NCBI RefSeq assembly: GCF_946887195.1
Contig: NZ_CAMPKE010000001.1
Coordinates: forward strand, 186,001-250,000
Direction of reading: 5' to 3'
From: an uncultured Halomonas sp.
Lineage (GTDB): Bacteria; Pseudomonadota; Gammaproteobacteria; Pseudomonadales; Halomonadaceae
DNA length: 64,000 bases
Both the position numbers and the translations under genes were made by a program. The notes beneath the pieces are model-generated. The model did not search any database and was not told where the DNA came from. It saw nothing but the letters and a program-made list of their open reading frames with translations. Of the stretch, positions 16,165 to 25,876 are shown piece after piece; position 1 is the first letter of the stretch; each line of letters begins with the position of its first letter.

Positions 16165-18924
16165 GTGGGTACGCGCTTTCTGCGTCATTTCTTCGAACCG
16201 GCGAGCCTTGCCGTCATCGGTGCGTCGGAAAAGCCCCATTCGATGGGCGGGCTGGTGATCCGCAACCTGCAGGAGAGCGGTTTTCCCGGCGCCATCTGGG
16301 CGGTCAACCCCAAGGGCTACGATACGGTGTTCGGCCAGCGCTGCGTTGCGTCGGTTTCGGCGCTGCCATCGGTGCCCGATCTGGCGGTGCTCTGTACGCC
16401 GGTGGCAACGATACCCAAATCGATCGAGCAGTTGGGAAAAATCGGCGTCAAGGCGGCGATGGTACTCTCGGGTGGCGCCTATCTGGATGACAAAAGCGCC
16501 GACGGCGGCTCGGTTCGCGAACGCATGCTCAAGGCGGCGCGGCACTCGGGCATCCGTGTGCTAGGGCCTGAATGCCTGGGACTGATCGTGCCGGGGCGCC
16601 ATCTCAATGCCACCTATGCCAGCCAGCCGGTAAAGCCGGGCCGGGTCGCTTATCTGGGCCAATCGGGCATGCTCGGTAATGCCATGATCGACTGGGCGGC
16701 GGGGCGGGGGATCGGCTTCTCGCATCTGGTGACACTGGGCGATAGCGTCGATGTGATGCTTCCCGATCTGATCGATTACATCAATCAGTATTCGCCCAGC
16801 CAGGCGATTCTGCTGCATCTCGAGCGGATCCACGACTCGCAGCATTTCATGACGGCGCTGCGCGATGCATCGCGAAATCGCCTGGTACTGGCGATCAAGA
16901 GCGGGCGAACCCCTCAGTCCGATCTTTCCGATGTGCCGGCGACCCCGGGCATCGCCAATCGCGACGTGATCGTCGACGCCGCGCTGGCTCGCGCCGGAGT
17001 GGTGCGCGTCGATAACTCCGACGAGCTGTTCGATGCACTCGAAACCCTCTCGCGCATGAAACCGCTGCGCGGCGACCGGCTGGCGATCGTCGCCAATGGG
17101 CTTGGGCCGGCGCTACTGGCGATCGACAAGCTGATCGGCGCCGGCGGCAAACTGGCCCAGTTCGACGATGCGACGCGCCAGGCCCTGCTCGAGGGCGGTT
17201 TCGATGTCAGCCTGCCGGGGCGCAACCCGGTGGACCTGGGTGGCAACGCGTCGCCCGAGCGGTTCGTCGAGGCGCTGGAGATCGTCGCCGCCGATGCCAA
17301 TGTCGATGTCGTACTGGTCGTGCATGCGCCGACCCGACTGGCGCCGTCGAAGCGTACCGCACAGGCGATCGTCGCCAATCGCAAGCGCTTCAGGCGCAAT
17401 CTGCTGACCAGCTGGATGGGGCTGGAGGAAGCGCTTTCGGCGCGTCACGAGTGCAATCTGGCAGGCATCCCCACCTATATTTCGCCGGAAAAGGCGGTCA
17501 AGGCTTTCATGCACATGGTGGATTACCAGCGGGTGCAGGCATTGCTGCAACAAACGCCGCCAAGCCTTCCGTTCACCACCACGCAGGCGATCCGCGCGCG
17601 CTGCCATCGCCTGATCGAGCAGGCCAAGGCGCGTGGGCGAGAGCTTTTGACGCACGAAGAAACCGCTCAGGTGCTGGCGGCTTACGGCATTCCGACGGCG
17701 CCAAGCCGCTATGTATTCACACCGCAGGAGGGGGCGGCGGCGGCCGGCGATTGCCAGGAGCGCTTGGCACTCAAGGTGATTCATGCGCATAACTGCGTGC
17801 CGTTTCGCTATCGCCAGCATCCGCACAAGCTGTCAGCGGGGCTGCTGCAGGATCTGCAAACGCCCGAGCAGGTCGCCGATGGCATACATCGGCTGGGCGA
17901 CAAGGTGCGCGAGAAATTTCCCGACAGCGCTATTTTCAGCTACTGCCTGCAACCCATGCAGCGTGGCAAGCACTCCATGCAATTGTGCGCCGGTATCACC
18001 CGCGATCCGATCTTCGGGCCGGTGATCGTATTCGGCATCGGCGGCTACAAGGTCAACGTACTGGCCGATCGTCATGTGGCGCTGCCGCCGCTGAACATGA
18101 CCCTGGCCGACGACCTGATCTCCCGCACGCATGCCGCCAAGCTGATTCTCGAGCACTCGCGCGACCCACGGCGCGATATCGATCAACTATGCCAACTGCT
18201 GGTCAAGCTGTCGCAGATGGCCTCCGATCTTCCCGAGCTGCGCGGCCTGGAGCTCAATCCGCTGCTGCTCAATCGCGACGGTCTGGTGGCGGTGGATTTC
18301 GCTCTCGATCTCGGTACGCCGGCGCGCCACGCGATCATGCCCTACCCGGAAGAGTTGCGGGAATGGGTGACGCTCGATGACGGCCTGCATGTCGAGATAC
18401 GTCCGATTCGCGGCGAGGATGCGCCTTTGATCGCCGGCTTTCACTCCCGGCTCTCCGAGGAGAGCATTCGCTTTCGCTACTTTCACCATAAAGCCGACCT
18501 GTCCAAGCGGGATCTATCGACGCTGGCACAGATCAACTACGATCGTCAGATGGCCTTCATCGCCGAACATGGCGTCGCGAATGGCGCTTTGGATGACGCT
18601 AGAGAGATGCTGGGCGTCGTTCGGGTATGGAATGATCCCGACAACATTCGTACCGAATTCTCGATCATCATTCGCGACGACATGCATGGTCAGGGGCTCG
18701 GCAATCTTCTGATGAACAAGATGATTCACTACTGCAAGGGGGTAGGCACGCTGGAGATGTTCGGCAAGATAATGGTCGACAATCATCCGATGCGAGCGCT
18801 GATGAAACACCTTGGCTTCAGCAGCCATTACAACATGGAAGAACAAATCATCGATGCCAGATTGCGTCTCAATGAGCCGACGAGCGAATGGCAGCGCCAT
18901 CGCCTGGAAAATCCGGGAGATTGA
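16165..18924 (+). CDS. pat: Pat-type ADP-forming acyl-CoA synthetase / GNAT acetyltransferase
   Basis: A 919-residue fusion: CoA-binding and succinyl-CoA-synthetase-like domains (residues 1-460, with GASEKPHSMGGLV at the start and GPECLGLIVPG), an ATP-grasp domain (about 480-720), and a C-terminal GNAT domain (about 745-900) with the acetyl-CoA loop DDMHGQGLGNLLM. This is the layout of E. coli PatZ/YfiQ (886 residues), a lysine acetyltransferase acting on acetyl-CoA synthetase. The GTG start at 16165 follows GAGGAG. Divergent from the deacetylase-family gene 105 bp away. Confidence 0.88.
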   Translation: MGTRFLRHFFEPASLAVIGASEKPHSMGGLVIRNLQESGFPGAIWAVNPKGYDTVFGQRCVASVSALPSVPDLAVLCTPVATIPKSIEQLGKIGVKAAMVLSGGAYLDDKSADGGSVRERMLKAARHSGIRVLGPECLGLIVPGRHLNATYASQPVKPGRVAYLGQSGMLGNAMIDWAAGRGIGFSHLVTLGDSVDVMLPDLIDYINQYSPSQAILLHLERIHDSQHFMTALRDASRNRLVLAIKSGRTPQSDLSDVPATPGIANRDVIVDAALARAGVVRVDNSDELFDALETLSRMKPLRGDRLAIVANGLGPALLAIDKLIGAGGKLAQFDDATRQALLEGGFDVSLPGRNPVDLGGNASPERFVEALEIVAADANVDVVLVVHAPTRLAPSKRTAQAIVANRKRFRRNLLTSWMGLEEALSARHECNLAGIPTYISPEKAVKAFMHMVDYQRVQALLQQTPPSLPFTTTQAIRARCHRLIEQAKARGRELLTHEETAQVLAAYGIPTAPSRYVFTPQEGAAAAGDCQERLALKVIHAHNCVPFRYRQHPHKLSAGLLQDLQTPEQVADGIHRLGDKVREKFPDSAIFSYCLQPMQRGKHSMQLCAGITRDPIFGPVIVFGIGGYKVNVLADRHVALPPLNMTLADDLISRTHAAKLILEHSRDPRRDIDQLCQLLVKLSQMASDLPELRGLELNPLLLNRDGLVAVDFALDLGTPARHAIMPYPEELREWVTLDDGLHVEIRPIRGEDAPLIAGFHSRLSEESIRFRYFHHKADLSKRDLSTLAQINYDRQMAFIAEHGVANGALDDAREMLGVVRVWNDPDNIRTEFSIIIRDDMHGQGLGNLLMNKMIHYCKGVGTLEMFGKIMVDNHPMRALMKHLGFSSHYNMEEQIIDARLRLNEPTSEWQRHRLENPGD

Positions 18925-19000
18925 CCCATCGATCCCACGCGAGGCGCACTGTTGCTAGGCTGGTAAATTGAACCGTTGATCAATCAAAAGCTGTTCTGGT

Positions 19001-19029
19001 TTGAACACCTATTGATAAAATTGTATGAT
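19001..19029 (+). promoter_or_regulatory. Candidate promoter for the betaine transporter operon
   Basis: TTGAAC (19001-19006) and TATGAT (19024-19029) are exactly 17 bp apart in an AT-rich block (about 18965-19055) upstream of proV. It gives a leader of roughly 108 bases before the ATG at 19144. Osmotic control is expected for such operons, but no specific operator was identified. Confidence 0.5.
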
Positions 19030-19143
19030 GCCAAACAACTATAAGCATTCGTTATCATACGTACGTGGGTCATTCCGGTGAGTAATGTCATCGTGGCTCC
19101 GTGGCGTGTTGACGAAAAAAGTCGACGCAAAACAGGCAAGCCT

Positions 19144-20346
19144 ATGAGCGAAACGCAGCAGACCAAGATTCAGGTACGCGGCCTGAGTAAAGTCTTCGGC
19201 AACCAGCCGAAAAAAGGGCTGGAACTCCGCGATCAGGGCCTGACACGCTCGCAAATTCATGAGAAAACCGGCCAGACCCTGGGCCTGTCGAATATCACAT
19301 TCGATGTCATGGAAGGGGAGCTACTGGTCATCATGGGACTTTCAGGGTCCGGCAAATCGACCTTGATCCGCTGTCTCAACCGTCTCATCGAGCCCACCGA
19401 GGGCGATATCGTCATCGATGGCGAGAATATTCCCAAGCTCAGCGACAAGGAGCTCCTGGAGTGCCGCCGCCGACACTTCTCGATGGTCTTCCAGCACTTC
19501 GCGCTGTTTCCGCACCGTAGTGTGCAACTCAATGCGGAATATGGCCTCGAGATCCGTGGCGTCGACAAGGCGGAGCGCGCTCGCAAGGCCCGCGAGGCCC
19601 TCAAGCAGGTCGGTCTCGATGGCTGGGAAGATTCACTGCCGAGCCAGCTCTCCGGCGGCATGCAGCAGCGGGTCGGCCTGGCGCGTGCGCTGGCCAACGA
19701 CTCGACGGTACTGCTGATGGACGAGGCGTTTTCGGCGCTCGATCCGCTGATCCGAAAGGACATGCAGCAGGAGTTGCTCGAACTCCAGCATCGCATGAAG
19801 AAGACCACCATCTTCATCACTCACGATCTCGATGAGGCGATCAACATCGGCGATCGCATCATTCTTCTCAAGGATGGCGAGATCGTACAGAGCGGCACCC
19901 CCGAAGAGATTCTTACTCGCCCAGCCGACGATTACGTGGCGCGCTTCGTCGAAGGGGTCGACATGTCGAGGATTCTCTGTGCGCATCATGCCATGCGCCC
20001 GGTGCGTGCCACCGCGCGTAATGACGATGGCCCACGCACGGTACTGCGCAAGCTCAGCGAGAATGGACTCGACTCGATCTACGTTACCGACCGCGAGCGC
20101 AAGCTGCTGGGATTGATCTCGGCCGATGCCGCCGATCAGGCCGCTAAAGAGGGCAAACAGAACCTCGATGGCCTCATTCATAACGATTTTCCCAAGGTCG
20201 GTCCCGACGAGCCGCTGCACAATCTGTTTGCCATGTTTTGCGACAAGAGCTATCCGATCGCCGTGGTCGACGACGACCAGCGCCTGCTAGGCGTCGTGGT
20301 CAAAGGCGCCGTGTTGGCGGAACTGGCAGAAGCAGGAGCACACTGA
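19144..20346 (+). CDS. proV: Glycine betaine/proline ABC transporter ATP-binding protein
   Basis: Cytoplasmic ATPase of an osmoprotectant importer. With the ATG at 19144 it is 400 residues, the same as E. coli ProV; an in-frame GTG at 19078 lacks a ribosome site and was rejected. Motifs: Walker A GLSGSGKST near 65-73, Q-loop FQHFALFPH near 120, signature LSGGMQQR near 170, Walker B LLMDEAFSALDP near 187. The C-terminal 120 residues form CBS-like domains (DSIYVTDRERKLLG) that in related proteins sense ionic strength. Followed one base later by proW. Confidence 0.95.
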   Translation: MSETQQTKIQVRGLSKVFGNQPKKGLELRDQGLTRSQIHEKTGQTLGLSNITFDVMEGELLVIMGLSGSGKSTLIRCLNRLIEPTEGDIVIDGENIPKLSDKELLECRRRHFSMVFQHFALFPHRSVQLNAEYGLEIRGVDKAERARKAREALKQVGLDGWEDSLPSQLSGGMQQRVGLARALANDSTVLLMDEAFSALDPLIRKDMQQELLELQHRMKKTTIFITHDLDEAINIGDRIILLKDGEIVQSGTPEEILTRPADDYVARFVEGVDMSRILCAHHAMRPVRATARNDDGPRTVLRKLSENGLDSIYVTDRERKLLGLISADAADQAAKEGKQNLDGLIHNDFPKVGPDEPLHNLFAMFCDKSYPIAVVDDDQRLLGVVVKGAVLAELAEAGAH

Positions 20347-20347
20347 C

Positions 20348-21190
20348 ATGGCTATCGATATTCCTCGCATTCCGCTCGGTGAATGGATCGAGGGTGGACT
20401 GGACTTCCTGACCTCGAACTACTCCATGGTCACGCGTGGCATCTCGGAAGTGACCCAGGCCTGGATCAACGTTCTCAACGACGCCCTGATGTGGCTCCCC
20501 GAGTGGGGGCTGATGGCCATCATCGCGCTGTTGTGTTGGCGCATCGGCGGGCTTCGCCTGGGTATCGGCGCCGTACTGGGTCTGGCGCTGATCTGGAACC
20601 TGGGGCTGTGGATTCCGATGATCGAGACGTTGACGCTAGTGGTGATCGCCACGCTGGTCGCGATATTGATCGCCTTGCCCGTGGGTATCGCCGCTGCGCT
20701 ATCCGACAAGCTGTATGGCCTGATCATGCCGATACTGGACTTCATGCAGACGATGCCGGCCTTCGTCTATCTGATCCCCGCGATCCCGTTCTTCGGCATC
20801 GGCGCGGTGTCGGCGATCTTCGCCACGGTGATCTTCTCGATGCCGCCGGCGATTCGCTTCACCACGCTGGGTATTCGTCAGGTTCCCAAGGATCTGATCG
20901 AGGCCGCCGATGCCTTCGGCTCCACGCGTACCCAGAAACTCTTCAAGGTACAGTTGCCGCTGTCGCTGCCGACCGTCATGGCGGGCATCAACCAGACCAT
21001 CATGCTGGCATTGTCGATGGTGGTCATCGCCGCGATGATCGGCGCCGATGGGCTGGGCAGCGAAGTCTGGAAGGCCATTCAGCGGCTACGCCCCGGCGAG
21101 GGTTTCGAAGCCGGCATCGCGGTGGTCATTCTCGCCATGCTGCTCGATCGTCTGACGCAATCGTTTCGCAGGACCAAGAAGGCGCAATAA
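20348..21190 (+). CDS. proW: Glycine betaine/proline ABC transporter permease
   Basis: Inner-membrane permease of 280 residues with six or more hydrophobic segments and the ABC permease loop EAADAFGSTRTQKLFKVQLP near residue 190. It lacks the ~70-residue N-terminal extension of E. coli ProW (354) and is closer in size to OpuAB-type permeases. One base separates it from the proV stop; proX follows after 109 bp with its own strong ribosome site. Confidence 0.94.
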   Translation: MAIDIPRIPLGEWIEGGLDFLTSNYSMVTRGISEVTQAWINVLNDALMWLPEWGLMAIIALLCWRIGGLRLGIGAVLGLALIWNLGLWIPMIETLTLVVIATLVAILIALPVGIAAALSDKLYGLIMPILDFMQTMPAFVYLIPAIPFFGIGAVSAIFATVIFSMPPAIRFTTLGIRQVPKDLIEAADAFGSTRTQKLFKVQLPLSLPTVMAGINQTIMLALSMVVIAAMIGADGLGSEVWKAIQRLRPGEGFEAGIAVVILAMLLDRLTQSFRRTKKAQ

Positions 21191-21299
21191 GCGCCCGAAG
21201 ATCCGGCTCGGCCTCACTGGGCGGAACCGGCAGGCGGCATGTTGCGAGATCGATGGTGCATGCCGTCGGAATCACACTCACCATAAGAAGGGGAAAGTG

Positions 21300-22181
21300 A
21301 TGAAAACATTCAATGCAATGTCCCGCGCAGTACGCTACGGCTCGCTGATGATGGTCGCCGGTATGGGAATGTCCGGCATCGCTCAGGCTCAGGAAGACAA
21401 GGGAACCGTGACGCTGGCCTATGTCGAATGGGCTTCCGAGGTCGCCTCGACCAACGTGGTGCGTGCGGTACTCGAAGACATGGGCTATGACGTCGAGATG
21501 GCGTCGCTGTCCGCCGCCGCGATGTGGCAAGCCGTCGCCACCGGCGATGCCGACGGCATGGTCGCCGCCTGGTTGCCGACCACCCATGCGAGCTATCTCG
21601 AGCGGACCAAGGACCAGTTGGTCGACCTGGGGCCGAATCTGGATGGCACCAAGCTGGGACTGGTCGTACCCGCTTATACCGAACTCAGCTCGATCGATCA
21701 GCTCGACGACAAGGCCGAAATGATCGATGGCGAGATCATCGGTATCGACCCCGGTGCCGGCCTGATGGGGCTGACCGAGGAAGTGCTCACCGAGTACGAT
21801 CTCGAAGGGTCGATCGACCTCAAGAGCAGCAGCGGGGCGACCATGGCCGCCGCGCTCGAGACGGCGATCGAGAACGAGCAGGACATCGTCGTGACCGGCT
21901 GGACGCCGCACTGGATGTTCGCGCGCTGGGATCTCAAATACCTCGACGATCCCAAAAACGTCTATGGTGGCGCCGAGCAGATTCATACCGTGGTGCGCCA
22001 GGGGCTCGAAGAGGACATGCCGGAAGTCTATGCATTCCTGGATAATTTCGAGTGGACACCCGATCAGATGGGTGAAGTCATGCTGATGAACCAGGAAGAG
22101 GGCTCCGATCCTTACGCCAACGCCCAGCAGTGGGTCGAAGAGCATCCCGATGTGGTTGCCGAATGGACCGGCGAATCCTGA
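21300..22181 (+). CDS. proX: Glycine betaine-binding periplasmic protein
   Basis: Soluble substrate-binding protein of 293 residues. It starts with a Sec signal peptide (two positive residues, hydrophobic run, likely cleavage after AQA near residue 31). Tryptophans suited to an aromatic cage for quaternary ammonium ligands appear in AYVEWAS, VAAWLPTTH and TGWTPHWMFARWD, as in the ProX/OpuAC family. The adjacent GTG (21297) is in frame, but the ATG at 21300 has the better spacing from AGAAGGGG. Exact ligand (betaine, proline betaine or ectoine) is not decidable from sequence. Confidence 0.92.
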   Translation: MKTFNAMSRAVRYGSLMMVAGMGMSGIAQAQEDKGTVTLAYVEWASEVASTNVVRAVLEDMGYDVEMASLSAAAMWQAVATGDADGMVAAWLPTTHASYLERTKDQLVDLGPNLDGTKLGLVVPAYTELSSIDQLDDKAEMIDGEIIGIDPGAGLMGLTEEVLTEYDLEGSIDLKSSSGATMAAALETAIENEQDIVVTGWTPHWMFARWDLKYLDDPKNVYGGAEQIHTVVRQGLEEDMPEVYAFLDNFEWTPDQMGEVMLMNQEEGSDPYANAQQWVEEHPDVVAEWTGES

Positions 22182-22196
22182 TCGCGACCGGCACAC

Positions 22197-22215
22197 TGCA
22201 AACAAGCGGTTTGCA
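22197..22215 (+). repeat. Hairpin 1 downstream of proX
   Basis: Arms TGCAAAC and GTTTGCA with loop AAGCG, 16 bp after the proX stop. First of three consecutive stem-loops; it could stabilise the 3' end of the proVWX message. Confidence 0.55.
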
Positions 22216-22226
22216 ATAGCAAGACG

Positions 22227-22254
22227 CAAACCGCCTGGCTTGGCCGGGCGGTTT
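22227..22254 (+). repeat. Hairpin 2 downstream of proX
   Basis: Arms AAACCGCC and GGCGGTTT around a 10-12 base loop. It sits directly before the main terminator hairpin at 22258. Confidence 0.55.
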
Positions 22255-22257
22255 ATC

Positions 22258-22284
22258 AAAAACCACCTTCGGGTGGTTTTTTTC
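22258..22284 (+). terminator. Rho-independent terminator of proVWX
   Basis: Arms AAAAACCACC and GGTGGTTTTT with a TTCG tetraloop, followed by more T residues. Strong terminator that separates the betaine transporter from the ectoine operon. The remaining ~135 bp of the 300 bp spacer (to 22420) shows nothing else I can name. Confidence 0.92.
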
Positions 22285-22420
22285 GTCTTTCTTTATCCGC
22301 CGGGCAGGCAAGGGCGGAGCATGGTCTAGACTAACGGGGCGTATCCGAATCGGCAGCGTTGACGCCACCACCATGCATAATCAGCCCTTATGGAGAAGCC
22401 TATCAGTCATAACCTGATTT

Positions 22421-22449
22421 TTGATTTATCGCTAAGTGCCTGTTATAGT
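22421..22449 (+). promoter_or_regulatory. Candidate promoter of the ectABC operon
   Basis: TTGATT (22421-22426) and TATAGT (22444-22449) with exactly 17 bp between, 32 bp before the ectA ATG. In H. elongata the ect operon is known to be driven by vegetative and stress sigma-factor promoters before ectA; this position agrees. The surrounding 60 bp are clearly AT-richer than the coding DNA. Confidence 0.6.
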
Positions 22450-22481
22450 TGACTACAAATTCGCAACAGCGAACGAAAATC

Positions 22482-23060
22482 ATGAACGTATCCACTCAAG
22501 CCTTTACGACATCGGCCGATCTGGCCAAGCCCAGTATCGCCGATGCGGTTGTGGGGCATGCCCATACACCACTGTTCATCCGCAAGCCCAGCACCGATGA
22601 CGGCTGGGGCATCTATGAACTGGTGAAGTCCTGCCCGCCGCTCGACGTCAACTCCGCCTACGCCTATTTGCTGCTGGCGACGCAGTTTCGCGATAGCTGT
22701 GCGGTAGCGACCAATGAAGAGGGCGAAATCGTCGGTTTCGTTTCCGGCTACCCCAAGCGCAACGCACCCGATACGTATTTCCTCTGGCAGGTCGCCGTAG
22801 GCGAAAAGGCGCGTGGCACCGGGTTGGCGCGTCGCCTCGTGGAAGCGGTGATGAGCCGCCCCGAGATGGCCCATATGCGTCACCTGGAAACCACGATCAC
22901 GCCGGATAACGAAGCATCCTGGGGACTCTTCAAACGCCTCGCCGATCGCTGGCAGGCGCCGCTCAACAGCCGTGAGTATTTTTCCACCGACCAGCTGGGC
23001 GGTGAGCACGATCCGGAGAACCTGGTGCGCATAGGTCCTTTCGACCCCGAGCGTATCTAG
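22482..23060 (+). CDS. ectA: L-2,4-diaminobutyrate acetyltransferase
   Basis: GNAT enzyme that N-acetylates diaminobutyrate, the second committed step of ectoine synthesis. The 192-residue length equals H. elongata EctA, and segments such as YELVKSCPPLDVNSAYAYLL and LETTITPDNEASWGLF match the family as I recall it. Acetyl-CoA binding is shown by VAVGEKARGTGLARRL near residue 110. An in-frame TTG at 22449 was rejected because it overlaps the promoter -10 element. First gene of ectABC. Confidence 0.97.
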   Translation: MNVSTQAFTTSADLAKPSIADAVVGHAHTPLFIRKPSTDDGWGIYELVKSCPPLDVNSAYAYLLLATQFRDSCAVATNEEGEIVGFVSGYPKRNAPDTYFLWQVAVGEKARGTGLARRLVEAVMSRPEMAHMRHLETTITPDNEASWGLFKRLADRWQAPLNSREYFSTDQLGGEHDPENLVRIGPFDPERI

Positions 23061-24395
<1,335 letters not shown>

Positions 24396-24510
24396 ACCGA
24401 TTTGCATGCTAAGGTTTAGCCAGGCCGGCTCGTGTCGGTCGCCATGTTGTGTCATTCATACAAGTCGCACCATGTATTAGATGATTGGTGGCAAGAAAAG
24501 GATTCCTGAC

Positions 24511-24906
24511 ATGATCGTTCGCAATATCGATGAAGCACGCCAGACAGAGCGCCTGGTTACCGCCGCCAACGGCAATTGGGATAGCACGCGTATGCTGCTG
24601 GCCGAAGATGGCGGTGGCTTCTCGTTCCATATCACGCGCATCTTCGAAGGCACCGAGACTCACATTCATTACAAGCATCATTTCGAGTCGGTGTATTGCA
24701 TCGAGGGCGAAGGTGAAGTCGAGACCTTGGCCGACGGCAAGATCTGGCCGATCAAGCCGGGCGATATCTATATCCTCAACCAGCATGACGAACACATGCT
24801 GCGCGCGTCCAAGACCATGATTCTGGCCTGCGTTTTCACGCCCGGCCTGACCGGCAACGAAGACCATCGCGAAGACGGCTCTTACGCGCCGACCCTGGAA
24901 GACTAA
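24511..24906 (+). CDS. ectC: L-ectoine synthase
   Basis: Cupin enzyme that cyclises N-gamma-acetyldiaminobutyrate to ectoine. 131 residues (H. elongata about 129). The metal-binding cupin motif is [21 protein letters not shown], followed by [20 protein letters not shown] at 24511 with AAAGGA upstream. A 115 bp gap from ectB is long for this operon and might hold an internal promoter. No ectD hydroxylase follows, so 5-hydroxyectoine synthesis, if present, is encoded elsewhere. Confidence 0.97.
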   Translation: MIVRNIDEARQTERLVTAANGNWDSTRMLLAEDGGGFSFHITRIFEGTETHIHYKHHFESVYCIEGEGEVETLADGKIWPIKPGDIYILNQHDEHMLRASKTMILACVFTPGLTGNEDHREDGSYAPTLED

Positions 24907-24933
24907 ACGCCGACCAGCATTGGCGTAATTTGG

Positions 24934-24970
24934 AAAAGCCCTGCCAACTTCGGTTGGCAGGGCTTCGTCG
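24934..24970 (+). terminator. Terminator of ectABC
   Basis: Perfect 13 bp inverted repeat (arms 24936-24948 and 24953-24965, AAGCCCTGCCAAC and its complement) with a TTCG loop, then CGTCGTTT. It lies 27 bp after ectC and 3 bp before the convergent DUF3833 fragment stop, so it may serve both strands. Confidence 0.85.
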
Positions 24971-24972
24971 TT

Positions 24973-25320
24973 TCAGGGCGCGCGATCGAATACCAGCGTA
25001 ATCTCGCCGAGCGTAACGCCGAATTTCTTCATCGCGGTACGGTTGATTAAACGACCATCGGGTTGCAGAAACATCCAGTCGTCCATGGTGAAGGTCCAGG
25101 GCGAGCCATCGATAAGCACATCGAGCGGATAGCTCATGTGGAAAACGTGTCCGTAGCTTTCAGCCTCGACAGCGCCTTCGACATCATCGGCGCGGCCTTG
25201 CCAATGGTGCTCGTCAACTCGTTCGAACGTCCATACACGCCGGTCAGTATCGCCATTGGCGTATACGAAATCCTCCTCTAGCGTCAGTGTATCGCCATCG
25301 ACATGGCCCTCGATATCCAC
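24973..25320 (-). pseudogene. 5'-truncated DUF3833 gene
   Basis: The 115-codon frame encodes only the C-terminal two thirds of a DUF3833 protein: VDIEGHVDGDTLTLEEDF, then RRVWTFERVDE, GRADDVEGAVEAESYG, DDWMFLQPDGRLINRTAMKKFG. Family members are normally about 180 residues and begin with a lipoprotein signal; that part is missing. The first usable codon is GTG at 25320, which is simply the Val of the conserved V-D-I-E-G block, with no ribosome site, and an in-frame TAA (the cupin stop) sits two codons before it. Best read as a gene broken by insertion or deletion at 25321-25326. Confidence 0.65.
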
Positions 25321-25323
25321 CGG

Positions 25324-25635
25324 TTACTCGATAGTATCGATAACTAGCAACTCGGCCGTGCCCGAAACGATTGTCCGATGTTCCTCACCAGCTCTGACTA
25401 CAGCGAAATCGCCAGGACGCAGCGTGTGAGATTTTCCCTCGATCTCTAAAATCATTTCACCTTGAAGAACGTAAAAGGACTCATCGGCATCGAGGTGCCT
25501 ATGGAGATTGGCTGACTTGGCACATACCCGACGATGCCGGATGTGCGCGTTTCCGACTGAGCCAAGGAGATGCTTCTCCCAGCAGCCCGGTTTCAGGTCA
25601 GAGGAGTTGGGGCTATTGAGCGCGACCAAAGGCAT
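25324..25635 (-). CDS. Small cupin-domain protein
   Basis: A 103-residue single-cupin protein: NLHRHLDADESFYVLQGEMILEI gives the metal-ligand region (two His, one Glu) and LRPGDFAVVRAGEEHRTI the second motif. Function unknown; such proteins may bind small acids or act as isomerases. It ends 3 bp before the truncated DUF3833 frame, in the same frame. Hand-counted GC over 25381-25560 is 93 of 180, and the DNA upstream is AT-rich, so recent acquisition is possible. Confidence 0.72.
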   Translation of the reverse strand: MPLVALNSPNSSDLKPGCWEKHLLGSVGNAHIRHRRVCAKSANLHRHLDADESFYVLQGEMILEIEGKSHTLRPGDFAVVRAGEEHRTIVSGTAELLVIDTIE

Positions 25636-25728
25636 GGATGTTTTCCTGTTAACGGCTGGGAAAGAAAGGCTGTCTGACTGGAGAACATGACATTCGATAA
25701 GAATCGCCGCAACTTACCATTGACTTCG

Positions 25729-25744
25729 CATAATGTATATTATG
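25729..25744. repeat. AT-rich palindrome in the opgG/cupin divergent region
   Basis: CATAAT-GTAT-ATTATG, with a further outer GC..GC match, inside the 241 bp divergent spacer 25636-25876 between the cupin gene and opgG. The line 25681-25740 has only 23 G or C of 60. Could be an operator or a relic of acquired DNA. No clear -35/-10 pair for opgG was found. Confidence 0.4.
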
Positions 25745-25876
25745 TTAAATGCGATCAAAAAGGCTTCTGTATGTCCTACGCTTATGCGCTTTAGATGTGG
25801 CCCGTTAGAAGGTAATCTTCCCAAACGCAGCCATTCAGGAAAGCGATCCCTTCGGAACGCAGCAAAGGAGTGACAC

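Noticed and set aside
19078..19143. proV extended to GTG 19078
   Set aside because: No ribosome site, and the shorter form equals the E. coli length.
22449..22481. Longer ectA from TTG 22449
   Set aside because: It would begin inside the likely -10 element; the ATG at 22482 gives the exact family length.
24396..24510. Sigma-54 promoter before ectC
   Set aside because: No GG-N10-GC pair with flanking consensus could be found on careful reading.
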